From Scleromitrula shiraiana (Eukaryota > Ascomycota > Leotiomycetes > Helotiales > Sclerotiniaceae), in assembly GCA_028455995.1 (NCBI GenBank), contig JABELC010000001.1, positions 2,716,501-2,780,500 of the forward strand: 64,000 nt of DNA, in the 5' to 3' direction. Made by a program: the position numbers and the translations under genes. This document shows, in pieces, positions 23,438-35,500 of the stretch. Under the pieces are notes generated by a model, which saw only the letters and a program-made list of their open reading frames with translations, was not told the DNA's origin and ran no database searches. Every line of letters starts with the position of its first letter. The first letter of the stretch is position 1.

Positions 23438-24535
23438 CTTCAGATCCCCTATCCCTACCCTACACTTCCACAGCCTCTGTGCGTGTAAGTAGTTTAGAAA
23501 ATCAACTGGGTAATCCGAATGGGAACGATATAGTTAGGTTGGATGAATTGGGGTTTAGATCTTCTTATGTTATGTTATGTTATGTTATGGCATCTTGAAG
23601 ATAGATAGATAGATAGATAGATAGATAAATATCTACCACCGACGACGAGCGTACGTTGGTTAATCATAGACCCCCAATATTAGATGCGGGATGCCGAGGT
23701 TATACTTTTAGATCGATTCACGGATGGGTGTTGAGCTCAGCTCTACTCTACTCTACTCTACTCTACTCTACTCGGCTATTGATCGAGCCACGACGAATCA
23801 TGTGTACCGTAGCTTTTTGGAGCAGGCACATGATTTCACACATGATGGATAGATTTTTGAAAAGTCCTCCCCTCCCTCCTCCCTCTTGTCTTGTCTTGTC
23901 TTGTTCACAGGTTGCTTGTATCTAGCTAGCTGTACATAGGATGGATAGAAACGAGCGGAGCGGGGATTTTCATATCCCCCGAAGCCCCGTGGTTTTCTTG
24001 GCATTCGTGGGTTTGTTCAGATATTATATTGTATTCTATGGATTGGTTCATTCGTACTTCGTACTTCGTACTTGGTACTTCGTATTTCCTATTTCCTATT
24101 TCCTATTTCGTAGTTCGTAGTTCGTATCTTACAATAATAAGTATCGGGATACTATCAATCCGAGATTCATCGAAAGAAAGATACTTGAGTTGTATCTATC
24201 TATTTGTCGTTTGGGTCAGATGTTTACTGTAGGTGGTTCTTGATCTTATTAGGAAGAATACATCCTGCTTCCTGGACTGGAAATCTTATCAGATCATACG
24301 TTACCCCACTATTGATGGATGGATGGATGGATTGATTGATTGATTGTCTACTTCCTTCCGTTGTCTACTTCCGTTTCCGTATGAGGGTATTGATGGCTAC
24401 CATATTGTCATTATGCATGATTGTGGCTTTCGAAATAGCAGGGGTTAATCAAAACTTTTCTCTTTAGCCAGCCAGGAAGCTGACTTGTCTACTATTGAAG
24501 AAAGAGAAATTCATAAATCCGATCTAAAACTTGAA

Positions 24536-24585
24536 TGAATTTCATGAATTTCATGAATTTCATGAATTTCATGAATTTCATGAAT
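24536..24585. repeat. Nonamer tandem repeat TGAATTTCA
   Basis: Five to six nearly perfect tandem copies. The unit has complementary ends (TGAA/TTCA) and could fold on itself. Confidence 0.9.
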
Positions 24586-25930
24586 GACCCATGAAAAGTA
24601 AAATATAAAATCTACTTGACTCGTAAATGACCTCAAGTGCTACAGGAGCGCTAGGTATTAATTATTCCCCCCACGGATATTTCGGAAAATGACAAGCAAA
24701 GTTAAAATTAAAATCCCGAAGACGGAATCTCATTATGAAGATCTCCAGCCCTTTATCCATATCAAGCGTGTAATATGGTAATATTGTAATATTGTACAGC
24801 ACACGAGCAGAAATACTGGCGTCTAGGTCCTTGGCGGAGTTTGAGATGAGAATTTTTTTTGAATAATAGGAGAAATCCTTAGAGGTTATTGATTGATGAA
24901 TGAATGAATGAATGAATGGATGGGGATGGATGGGGATGGGATGGGATGGGATGGGATAATTGGAGATGTACGGAGTACGGAAGTACGGGCACGGAAGTAC
25001 GGGCACGGAAGTTATGTAACCTTGAATTTTGAAACGACCTCATCCCATCTCAATTGTTTTGTATGTTGAATAGAACAAGCATTATCGTTTGTTCAAACAT
25101 TGAAGATGAGATGGAAAAATAATAATCATCATTATCATCAACATCATCATCAACAACATCTTCATCATCTTGATTAAATAGATGATATATATATATATAT
25201 AGTATAATAAATATTACAATGGCCAAGAATGAATATCCAATATTGATTTGGATAACATTGTAAGTACTGGTAAGACGTATTATATACATGACTCTTGGCA
25301 CGGAAGGATATATCCTATTCTTACTTTCTCTTTTAGGTAGGTACTTATTATTATAGTAAATACTATTACTATAGACGGTAGTTAGGGGTTTGCATATTCG
25401 CATTAAAGAGCGTTTAACATGCTTGCGTACTGGTGTGACAATGATGAATGAGGCTTAGAAGCTTCGAAGCTTAGAAGTAAGTACACAAGTCAATTATATT
25501 ATATTCTTCAAACCTCAAACTTCAATCTTCAAACTTTAAACTTCAAACTTCAAGCATTAATAAATAACTGGAGCATTAATAATTGGAGCAAAATACTCCG
25601 TATGGGATGGAAGTACTTACCCCTCGATTACCAAAAAAAGAGGTGGCGGTTGGTGTACGGATATAAAAGGACGCGTATATCATACAAATTTGAATAAGCG
25701 GTTAAACTTCCATACCTTGAGAAGTAGAATTACTAATTAAGAAGTATACATAAGGATTAGCGCCGGTAAGTAGCCAAGCTATTTAAGCCATTATTTATTA
25801 TTGCATGGAGTAAAAGTGAAATCCAATCCATTCTAAGAGGTGACCGTCCCATAGCTGACTAATCTACACGTAGCTACAAACGGAGATTTATTAATCATCG
25901 TAGTACGTAGTACGAAGTAGAGTACGTACT

Positions 25931-26025
25931 ATCCTATCCTATCTATCTATCTATTATCTATCTATCCATCTATCTATCTATTTATCTATCTATCTATATC
26001 TATCTATCTATCTATCTATCTATCT
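25931..26025. repeat. (CTAT)n tetranucleotide array
   Basis: About 95 bp of CTAT units with a few interruptions. Confidence 0.9.
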
Positions 26026-26760
26026 CGGTTACACGGACTGAACCTTGAAGTTTAAGATCTTATATCTAGATAGATATTAGCTGTCTATCTAGAGATGGCT
26101 AGTTATATATAGAAAAAGAAGAAATCAAGAAAAGAAGAAGCATTAAGAAGAATTACTAATTCAACTTTATAAATCAAAAACTTTATCAATTTGATGGAAA
26201 AGATAAGGATTACGAGTCATGAAGATTTATATCTTTATATCTTTAATTAATTAACTAATTAATTAATTAATTGATTATTTATTTATTTATTTATTTATAT
26301 ATCAGTATAATTTCTATCAAACTGTTTAATCATGATGGATCTCACTTGAGATTTATTAGAAACTTATTTATTCCGATCAACGTAGATTTATCAATTCTCA
26401 TTTTTGCCCTAAGACGCTAATATCTTGGCAAAACATTGGCACATTTTTGGAGTAGTTTATTAGCTATAGAAAAGGCGGCGTGTCATATAAAAAAGTATAT
26501 TATTCCCAAATTAGACAGGATAGGATGCTTATGGAACGCAATTCATGGATTAATCCATCACAAACAAAATAACCCCAGTAAGAGAATGAGAAGAAGAGGA
26601 AGGTAATCAACCAACAATCCAAAAAGAATATTCATGAACTAGAATAAACCGGGGAATCTTTTGCCATTATTACAGTTATTAAATCTTTTTAATATTTTTC
26701 TTAATCTTGCTTAATGTTTTAATTCATCTAAAACATATCTACTCGAGTATCTCTATCTAT

Positions 26761-26840
26761 CTAATTCATCTAATTCCATCTAATTGATCTAATGCCATCT
26801 AATTCATCTAATTCATCTAATTCATCTAATAATTCCATCT
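26761..26840. repeat. CTAATTCAT nonamer array
   Basis: About eight imperfect tandem copies of CTAATTCAT or close variants. Confidence 0.85.
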
Positions 26841-27595
26841 ACAATAACCTTGAAAAAGCTTGGAAAAAATCCACTTCTTCACACCCACTTCCATTCACTC
26901 TTCACCCACCAACCCACACACCCACTTCTCCTCTTCTCCTCTTATACCAATGAGAAATCATGATCTTTCATTTGATTTATATATCATCAAAACTCCTCGA
27001 ATCCCCACTCACTTTTAAAATCCTACTATCAATATCATTATCGTTCTTATTTTTGAAACCCATCTTCTTTTCTCCTACAAATCTCACTCCTCCTGAGTCC
27101 TTGGCCACCTCTTCTCCCCTTTTCATAACTGTCATCACCTTTCCTCACTCAGTTTAGTTTTATACATCCATCAACCTTGGAGATTGATACTGTACATAAG
27201 AAAATACATCTATAAGGCTGTCATATCAAACCATATTTGATACAACACTTTCCAATCATCTAATTCAAACAATTCAACCAATTCAACCTCGTATTTGTAC
27301 ATACTGCCAAGATCACTTCATTGTTATTTCTTGGCAATCTTGCAACCTTGGATTCCCAGCAATCGGCACACGAGCATCTTACATATCGAATAGATACCTC
27401 CTGGTTAAGTCACTTTTGACTTGTATCCTGATTTCTTGCTTCATATTCTTCGAAAAAAAGAAGTCTTATACATATTATCATATTCTCCCCATTAATCTAA
27501 CATATGTACTTTATTTGCGTCGATAAATTGAATATTACGACGTTAAGAATTTTATAAAAAATAAAAATAAAAACAAAAACTAAAATAAAAATAAA

Positions 27596-28717
27596 ATGCG
27601 ACCTCCTAGCTTCCTAAATGCCTTAGCTGCATCGATACTTTTTACCTCTACAATAGTAGGAGCAGCTCCAAACGAGAAACTAGAAGAGCGAACCAACTCT
27701 TTCGTCAAGGAAGCACATAACCAAATCAAAAAAGCAGACACAAAATATTTTCACGAACCCGGAGGAAACGATGCACTCGGACATTATGACATTAGATATT
27801 TCAAAGGAGAAGCCGTATCCTACGAAGAGAAGCAAGACACATTACAACATCTAATCCGCTCCTACCTAACGACCTTCCGCGAGCGCAACATCGAAACCTG
27901 GATCGCACACGGCACATTACTAGGCTGGTGGTGGAACGGCAAAATCATGCCCTGGGATTGGGATCTCGACACCCAAGTCTCCGCCGCTACCTTGTCATGG
28001 CTAGGTGAAAACCTTAACATGACAACGCACAACTACACCGGCGTCGCCGACGACGGCACCGAAATCCACCGCGAATACCTGCTCGATATCAACCCCAACT
28101 ACGTGGAGCGAGTTAGAGGCGACGGCATGAACGTGATTGATGCGCGCTGGATCGATATGCGGAATGGCTTATTTATCGATATTACGGGACTGAGCGAGGT
28201 GAATCCGTCGACGCAGCCGGGGATCTGGAGCTGCAAGAATTATCATCGCTACAAGACGAGGGATATTTATCCACTGAGGGAGACGGAGTTTCAGGGCGTG
28301 CCGGCTCTGGTGCCGTATTCGTTTGATAGGGTGCTTACGGATGAGTATAGTCCAAGGGCTTTGACGAAGACGTTACATGAGGGGTATGTTTCCCCCCCCC
28401 CTTTCCTTTCCTTTCCTTTTTGTCTTTTCTTTTATTTGTTTACTCAATCACTCAATCACTCAATCACTCAATCACTCAATGGACCAATTTGTTCGTTGTT
28501 AAATTTTCAAACCACCACTATCAATATATATATAATCAAAGCTAACAGAAAAATCCCCTGTAGTCATCGATGGAACCCCGAACAAAAAGAATGGCTCCCA
28601 GACATGGAAACAGTAATTGGCAAAAGATCGGCCGATTCAAGTCATCCGCATATGCCTCGTAGTATTCACGCTGATGATAGTCCGAAAGCTGGTTTGAGGA
28701 ATCTTTTTAAGTTATGA
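27596..28717 (+). CDS. LicD-family (MNN4-like) protein with signal peptide
   Basis: LicD/fukutin-related proteins are predicted phosphotransferases. Fungal MNN4-type members promote mannosyl-phosphate addition to glycans in the secretory pathway. Two exons, 27596-28383 and 28564-28717, give 313 aa. Residues 1-23 form a signal peptide (hydrophobic core, then VGAAP). The family signature HGTLLGWWWNGKIMPWDWD at 105-123 continues LDTQV, with metal-binding Asp121, Asp123 and Asp125. WSCKNYHRYKTRDIYPLRE and VPYSFDRVLTDEYS further support the family. One CTCAATCA repeat (28443-28480) lies in the 180-bp intron. The immediate leader before ATG is almost pure A/T with many A. The protein is shorter than yeast Mnn4 and lacks its Lys-Glu tail, so it may be a stand-alone LicD enzyme rather than an Mnn4 orthologue. 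Confidence 0.88.
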   Translation: MRPPSFLNALAASILFTSTIVGAAPNEKLEERTNSFVKEAHNQIKKADTKYFHEPGGNDALGHYDIRYFKGEAVSYEEKQDTLQHLIRSYLTTFRERNIETWIAHGTLLGWWWNGKIMPWDWDLDTQVSAATLSWLGENLNMTTHNYTGVADDGTEIHREYLLDINPNYVERVRGDGMNVIDARWIDMRNGLFIDITGLSEVNPSTQPGIWSCKNYHRYKTRDIYPLRETEFQGVPALVPYSFDRVLTDEYSPRALTKTLHEGYVSPPPFLSFPFCLFFYLFTQSLNHSITQSLNGPICSLLNFQTTTINIYIIKANRKIPCSHRWNPEQKEWLPDMETVIGKRSADSSHPHMPRSIHADDSPKAGLRNLFKL

Positions 28718-29370
28718 GGGATTTGAGTTTGGGAGGGGTATGGATCGATGGATATATGGAGGTGAAAAGAGAAAAGAAAAGAGAAGAAAAGAAAAGAGAA
28801 GAAAATAAAACATCTTAATGATACCCCTTTGAGCCATAACAAGCAAGCAAGCAATATCAATAGCATATCCATCACGCGGGGGCGGGCATAGCACAGCATA
28901 GCATAGCATAGTACAGCATAGCATAGATCGGCGTACGTAATCCAGATTTGGATTTAGATTTGGATTTAGATTTGGATTTGGGATGGGGTTTGAAATTTAA
29001 TTAGATTTCTTTTTCCTGGATGGATTTTTTTTTGTGGGGTTCGAATAGATTGGGATGGGATGGGATGGGATGGGATGAGTGATTGTATATATTGTGCTGA
29101 GAGCAGAGCAGAGCAGAGGGGAGCAGAGCAGAGGGGAGGGGAGAGGGGATGTGTGTGTATAGTTGTGTGTACGGTACTATGGATTTTGGGAGGGAATGGA
29201 AATGGAAAAGGAAATGGGAATAGAAATGGGAATGGAAATGGAAATGGCCGCATATGTATGGCGTGACCTGACTCAAGAGGAGAGAAGACGAGAGGAGAGA
29301 AGAGGAGAGGATTCAAGAATAAGGGGTTGGGAGGGGGTTTGGGTATTATTGATTGATGGAATAAATCAAA

Positions 29371-29417
29371 CAATACAATACAATACAATACAATACAATA
29401 CAATACAATACAATACA
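29371..29417. repeat. (CAATA)n pentanucleotide
   Basis: About nine uninterrupted copies. Confidence 0.92.
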
Positions 29418-29719
29418 AAACAATATAAAATCCAACGGCAGAAAATCATCCATAAAATAACATAATACCAATACTTACCTATCTTCGTTTTCTGTAGTGC
29501 AAATGTGATATATTTCTATGTATGCAGAACACTTATTACTTGTTTCTTACTTGTTACTTGTTATGTATACACGCTATATTATAATATCATATGCTATCCA
29601 TCCACCCAACCATATCAATCCCCCATCCCATCCCATCCCATCCCATCCCATCCCATCCCATCCATCTCAAACCACGCCATCCCATCCCATCCCATCCATC
29701 TCAAACCACGCCATCCCAC

Positions 29720-29750
<31 letters not shown>

Positions 29751-30225
29751 TCAACGAAACCCAATAAACCAGACCAGCAAGCCAAACCTATACACACATA
29801 CATACACACATACACACATCCACACATCCATACACACACACATCCACCATAAAGCCACACCACGCATTCAATACCGGCTCCCGATCCCGCACCACGCTAC
29901 ATTCATAAACAATCATAAACAATCATAAACAAACAAACATCTACCTATCTATCTACCCGTCACCCTGGATTAAAATTCCATGTCCTAGCTCTCTCGCGCT
30001 TAGCTCTCGCGCTTAGGTCGGTATTCTTGTTTGCTTGATTTATAGTATTCTTTTGTTTTGACTGATTAATTAATTAATTAATTAGCTGGTCTATCGATGA
30101 ATCGATGGATTGATGAATCGATGGATTGATGAATCGATGGATTGATGAATCAAGCCTCGTAATGATGATGTGTGTGGATGGATCGATAGGTCTGAGCTAA
30201 TAAGCGTTATTTATCGCAAGCCGGG

Positions 30226-30294
30226 TGGATGTGGATGTGGATGTGGATGTGGATGTGGATGTGGATGTGGATGTGGATGTGGATGTGGATGTGG
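30226..30294. repeat. (GGATGT)n hexanucleotide
   Basis: About eleven perfect tandem copies; the longest hexamer array in the window. Confidence 0.95.
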
Positions 30295-30588
30295 CGTGTT
30301 CGCTGCTGAGAAAGAATGGAGGAATATATTCGTTGGATGGGATTTGGAGGACTGAGGATGGATGAATGGATGGATGGATGGATGGATGGATGGATGGATG
30401 GATAGATGGGTTGTTCCATCTAGATTTGCATGCTACATATATACATGCAATACATGCAATAGCTGTATGTATGTATGTAAGTATGTATATGAATGAAGTA
30501 CAGAATGAACCCAACGATGCACGCAATATGAATCCGCGAATCTCTCTATTTCCGTTCCCATTTCCATCTTCAATTTAATCTCACAATC

Positions 30589-31318
30589 TCACAGCCTAAT
30601 AACCACATCCAAACACCCCAATCTCCATTCCCTCCTCCCAAGTAAACTCCTCAACCACTCAACCCCCAACCCTGTCCATTCGACCGCCGTTCCTGTCCCC
30701 ACAGCCATCCTCCTCTTCGCTTCCTCTGTTGCTATTCCCGCTAGTGCTTGCGCCGTCTTATTAAGCGCTGATGTGTATATCTCTAGCGTACTATTCTCCA
30801 TCGGCGAGGATGCGTTGAAAAAGGAGCCGTTAGAAAGGGAAGAGGAAGAGTCAGAGGAAGAAGAAGAGGATGAGGAGAGGAAGGTGGATGAGCGAGCAGA
30901 AAACCAATCGGAGCTGAAGTCGAAAAAACAGTGGTCGCTCCAGTGGCAGGAGGAGGCGAAGAGGATTAGGAGGAGGAGGGAACAGTAGACGCAGGGACGG
31001 TTGAGGAAGTAGGTGCAGATGAAGAAGAGGAATATGAAGAGGGGGGAGGCGTTGGTGGGGATGAAGAGGAGAGGGAGCCAGCTGTGGGGGGAGGGGTGTT
31101 AGTTTCGGTTTTAGTAGATGGGGGTGAAGGGGGGAGTAGAGAGGGGAGTAGAAGGGGGAAGTAGAGAGGGGAGTAGAAGGGGGAGGAGAAAAGGAGAGGG
31201 GAGAGAATGTATAGGATGTGCGGGATGGGGAGGAGAAAAGGAGAGGGGAGAGAATGTATAGGATGTGCGGGATGGGGAGGGAATGTATGGGATGTATGTA
31301 CCTTCTGAGACAAAACAT
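30589..31318 (-). CDS. Small membrane protein, 169 aa, two exons (unknown function)
   Basis: Inferred from the reading frame. Exon 1 is 31318-31302 (MFCLR plus two bases), intron 31301-31082 has GTACAT and CCCACAG ends, and exon 2 is 31081-30589. Residues 6-50 contain two hydrophobic segments, SWLPLLFIPTNASPLFIFLFF and the NRPCVYCSLLLLILFAS stretch. A Cys/His/Trp-rich loop, CHWSDHCFFDFSSDWF, follows, then a run of Ser (SSSSSSSSDSSSS), then a helical C-terminal part (IYTSALNKTAQALAGIATEEAKRR). The Cys/Trp pattern looks conserved rather than random, and both splice sites keep frame. I do not recognise a named domain. The intron holds a 47-bp tandem duplication (31183-31276). Confidence is moderate because the gene lies in repeat-rich DNA. 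Confidence 0.6.
31183..31276. repeat. 47-bp purine-rich tandem duplication in an intron
   Basis: Two near-identical adjacent copies of a unit starting AGGAGAAAAGGAGAGGGGAG, inside the intron of the small membrane-protein gene. Confidence 0.85.
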
Positions 31319-31665
31319 CTTGTCAGATGAAATGAATGAATGAATGAATGAGCTGAGTAGATAGATGATATGTATATATGTATGTATTTATGTATTTATT
31401 ATTGTAGGATTCGGGGAGACGAGACTAGTGAGATCAAAGGGTCGTAATCATGCGCTCATGTATATGTGGTGGTCCTTCTTGGAGATGACGCAAACAGGAT
31501 ATAATGAGTGTTTCGTTTGGTATGTACGCTGGATGATAAATATATTTCCGCTTTGGCGTAATAGAGTTTTGCTATTGCTTCTTGATGTAAATGTAAAATA
31601 ATGAGGTAAGACTCGAAATATTGAATATATATTGGATGCTATTGTGGAGGATGGACAAATGGTTA

Positions 31666-31715
31666 GTGTAGTGTAGTGTAGTGTAGTGTAGTGTAGTGTA
31701 GTGTAGTGTAGTGTA
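31666..31715. repeat. (GTGTA)n pentanucleotide
   Basis: About ten perfect copies. Confidence 0.95.
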
Positions 31716-32027
31716 TAGATAGACTGATTGATCGGAAAGTTACAAGATCTCTATTCCTTCAAAGTAGATAAGCGACATACAGTGAGTGACATACTATAAG
31801 ATAGCTGCTTTACTATGTACTATGGTACTAGAGTACTAGAGTACGAGTGATTAATTGATTCATTAATTAGTTAATTAATTAATTAATTTGAGGTTGAAGA
31901 ATCAAAAATCGTCCGAGCTTCATCAATTGAAATGAAAAAAAAGCTCAAACTGTCGTTAATAAACTTTCAACTCTGTTCTTTACCTACCTTTACACCTACC
32001 TTGACGAAGGTTCTATCTTTTTCTTAC

Positions 32028-32038
32028 TCCTCCTCCTC

Positions 32039-32072
<34 letters not shown>

Positions 32073-32101
32073 TCTCCCCTCTCCCCTCTCCCCTCTCTCT
32101 T
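32028..32101 (+). repeat. Pyrimidine tract (CT)n-(CCCCT)n upstream of edc4
   Basis: About 70 bp of nearly pure C/T on the coding strand. Such tracts are common in fungal promoters and leaders; here it is unusually long. Confidence 0.85.
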
Positions 32102-32532
32102 TCAAAAAATAAAAAAATAAAATAAAATACCTTCAATTACTCTATTAAATAAATTCTCTGCTTAACTTCTCAAGTTATTTCCCCAAATTCTCACTTTCTT
32201 CTTCCTCTCTTCAATTACTTTTCTTCATTTTTGTTAGAAAACCTATTACGGAAACAGTAATAAAATCTTCTCACTGGAAAGAGCTCTTAAAAATCTTGGA
32301 AAAAGAAGTGAAGAGCTGTCATCCTTTCTGCAAGAAAAAATCGGTTATCTTTTTTTCCAATCTTTCTTCACAACAATACTCTTCAATACCCTTCAATACC
32401 CCCTTCTTCTCTTTTTTCTTTACTATACTTTTGAAAACGTAAAAATTCTCTTTTCTCGATTTTGATCGATTCAATCTAATTTTTTTTTTCTTTTCAAAAT
32501 ATCGCGCCTTTGTTGCGCTTCATCTTTTCACC

Positions 32533-35500
32533 ATGTCTAGATATCCGACAGGATCTGGTGATGGTAATGGTTTGGATTCTCTATTCGCTCAGCTTCGACA
32601 ACAGCAAAATAATAAACCTCCTGTTCAATTAGAGCCTAGTTACAATTATTACAACAATACCAATAATAACAACGGTTACTTTGGTCAAAATCAACAATTG
32701 CCTACCCATTACCAACAACCTTCCGCCTCTTCGCCACTTCCTCCTACTGCTCTTCAACACGGTCAACAGCCTCATCATAGCTCTGCTATCATGAGTCCTG
32801 CCGAGCAACCACAATCTCAATCTCGCGTTCCTAATCCTGTGGGTGGCGCATCAAATGCTGATCGTACTTCAAGTCTTCTCAATTTGTTGAAATTCAGTCA
32901 ACCTTCTGCTAGCAAAGCAAGTAATAATCAGGCTGCACCTATAGGTACACCACTACCTCCTTCGCGTGATTCATCCATGAATTTCGGTGGAAGCTCCGAT
33001 GTTCTTGGTCAGGTCAGCGCTGGTAATCGTGGCGGATCTGATTTGCTTGCCGCACTGATGGGAGGAGGTTCACAACAGAAGGCTCCAACTTCGCATCAAG
33101 CTAGTCCTCAATTCGCCACTGCTTCTCAATCACAACCCGCATCGAATTTCGCTGCTGCAGCTTCTTCTCCTTCGGCCGATACCCAAGCTTATTTGCTTCG
33201 TCTCTTGAACCAACCAAAGCCTCCTCAGACTGGCGATGATTCACCACCACATTTGAAGGCCGAAAAAGTCTTGACTCCACCAAGCAAGGCTAGTTCTATT
33301 GATGATGTGGGCGATTTGACACAAACTTTGAAAGATACGTCTCTTGATATGAATTTGATGGGCCAGGCAGCTTTTGAGGGTCAGCTCGATAAGTCTTTTG
33401 GCAAGGAAAATACACACGAAGTTGTTACCCCGCAACCACAGCCGAAGAGCAACCCTGGTTTGTTCACATACACCAATCCATTCGAGGAATTGGCAGCATC
33501 TTCTCCACGCACTCGTACTCCAAAGGCAACTACTTCTGGACCTTCTAGCTCAAACTTGGCAGCTCCTGCGTTTCAAATCTTGAAGCGTCATGATTCTAAC
33601 GATAACAAGCGTAAGATGGATGAGAGAAGTGTTGCTGGTAGCCCTGCTCAGGTCTTTTCCAAGCGCAAGATTGGGTCCCCTGCTGTATCCTCAGGACCTC
33701 CTACTCCACTACCTGATGGTCGCTCTCAATTAGAGGCTCTCATTGGTATTGGTGCTCCAGCAGCAGGTAACAACAAGGAAACAGTCAGCCATGCTCTTGG
33801 TGAGATTGTTGACACGGTTGATCACCAGGTTCAAGATGCATTGGCTCGTGCTGAGAAGGAAAATATTCAGGCTACAATTGAGAATGATTTACGCAATATG
33901 TTAGCTGCTGAGACGGAAGCCGAATTTGAAGACCGCGCTCAAGTTGCTGCCAAGGCAATCAAGAAGGAGCTCGACAAAGATAGCGAACTACTTAATGACT
34001 TACCTACTCCAGTTGCAGATGAGGTCAAAGAAATCATTGACGAAGCTGCACATGGACACATTGCTGACAGTTGGGAGAGCGCTGATGCTGACGATAGTCC
34101 TGCCAAGAAGGAGGAAGATGAGGTCATTACGGTTTACAATTTCCCCATGAAACCTTGGACTTCAATCACCATCAAAGACTGGGAGGGAGCCCGCCCTATC
34201 TTCCGTGACGAAGCTATTATGGATATTGCTCGCCTCAAGAAGGAATTTGATCAGATTGATCGCACACTCGTTACCGCCTCTGAGAACTTTATTGTTTATG
34301 GAATGTCGAAGAATGGCGGAATTCGTATCATCAAGCAGGCCGATGGTAAAGATACTCGACTCTTTACTGAGACGCACGATCGCATCTTCAACGTTTCAAT
34401 CTCTCGTTCTGCACCGGATCTCAAGGAGACCATCATTGGTACTGGAATTAGTGGCACCGTTTACTGGGCTGTAATCAAGGACGGCGAAGGAGATTTCATT
34501 GAGGAAAGCCATCCTGAAATGCATGGTTTTGCTCTACCTCCTATTCAAACGCCGGACAATGAGTCAGCTGGTGGTGTTCTCAAGACCAGGGCTAGAAAGA
34601 GCTCCAACCACCCAGAGTTTTTCGCCGTTGGCCGTGGAAAAACTATTCAAATCATCTACCCATCTGTTATCATGAAGCACTCCTTCCTGAAAAATGGAAA
34701 GGAGCGTGTCGTTGATACGGATCGTTACCTTGCACATCGATCTCTCAAGGTCAATACTGGCAAGGCAGGCAAAGATTTCACATTCAGTGAGGATGATTCG
34801 ACTATTGTTTCCCTTGACAAGGCTGGGCGAGTCAAGTTCTGGGATGTTCGCGCTCTTACCCAGATCCCATCAGATGAGCTTCACCAAAAGGCTCCAGCTG
34901 TTGAGATTAAAGAGCCACTCATGACTCTCGTCACAACTCCTGCCACAGAAAAGTCATGGCCCACTTCGGTGCTGTTTGTTGATAAATTACGTCCATATCA
35001 AAAGGGTGGACCTTTGCGATACATGATTGTTGGTATGAAGCAAAATCATACCTTGCAATTGTGGGATCTCGCATTAGGCAAACCTGTTCAGGAAATTCAC
35101 CTTCCTCATAGTAAGGAATCAGACGCTGTATGTAGCGTATTATATCATGCGGCTAGTGGAGTTATCGTCGTCGGTCACCCTACACGAAACTCAATTTATT
35201 TCTTGCACTTGTCCGCACCCAAGTACAATTTGGCGCGCACTACAACTCAAGCAGAGTTTGTGGAGAAACTTGCGAACCATGATTCAAGTGTCCCGAAGCC
35301 TGAATCTACTGCTGTTGTCAGCGGTATGCGAGAGTATTCATTCGCTAGCAAAGGGAGCCTCAGAAGCTTGGATATTCTTCCAAGTTCCGCTTCTGCACCA
35401 TCTTACGGAGAACCGGCTACTTTGTTCGAGTTGTATGCTATGCACTCCAAGGGTGTCACTTGTCTCAACATCAAACAAGCTGATCTTGGTTGGACTAACG

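Larger units (their letters stand above)
23438..27595. other. 4.2-kb intergenic belt of microsatellites
   Basis: Divergent interval between the thioesterase (minus) and the LicD-like gene (plus). I find no coding exon. Tracts include TTATG (23564-23589), ATAG (23600-23627), CTCTA (23741-23773), CTTGT (23884-23904), TTCGTA-type (24053-24127), TGAATTTCA (24536-24585), TGAA (24895-24920), GGGAT (24931-24957), AT (25185-25201), CTAT (25931-26025), AATT/ATTT (26243-26299) and CTAATTCAT (26761-26840). An A-rich leader runs from 27545 to the LicD-like start. Confidence 0.7.
28718..30588. other. Microsatellite-rich intergenic region
   Basis: No gene supported. Repeats include GCATA-type (28886-28926), TTGGATTTAGA (28943-28982), GGGAT (29051-29077), AATGGA-type (about 29190-29250), CAATA (29371-29417), CCCAT (29622-29663 and 29677-29698), ATC (29718-29751), a 16-bp unit ATCGATGGATTGATGA (30092-30150), GGATGT (30226-30294) and GGAT (30357-30406). 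Confidence 0.7.
31319..32532. other. Divergent intergenic region and edc4 leader
   Basis: Contains a perfect (GTGTA)n array (31666-31715) and a long CT/CCCCT pyrimidine tract (32028-32101) about 430 bp upstream of the edc4 start. More pyrimidine-rich leader follows, up to the ATG. Confidence 0.65.

Noticed and set aside
29505..29928. Pro/Ser/His-rich ORFs
   Set aside because: Translations of CCCAT and ATC arrays.
30170..30355. ORF with Gly-Cys repeats
   Set aside because: Produced by the GGATGT hexamer array; no start context, no conserved part.
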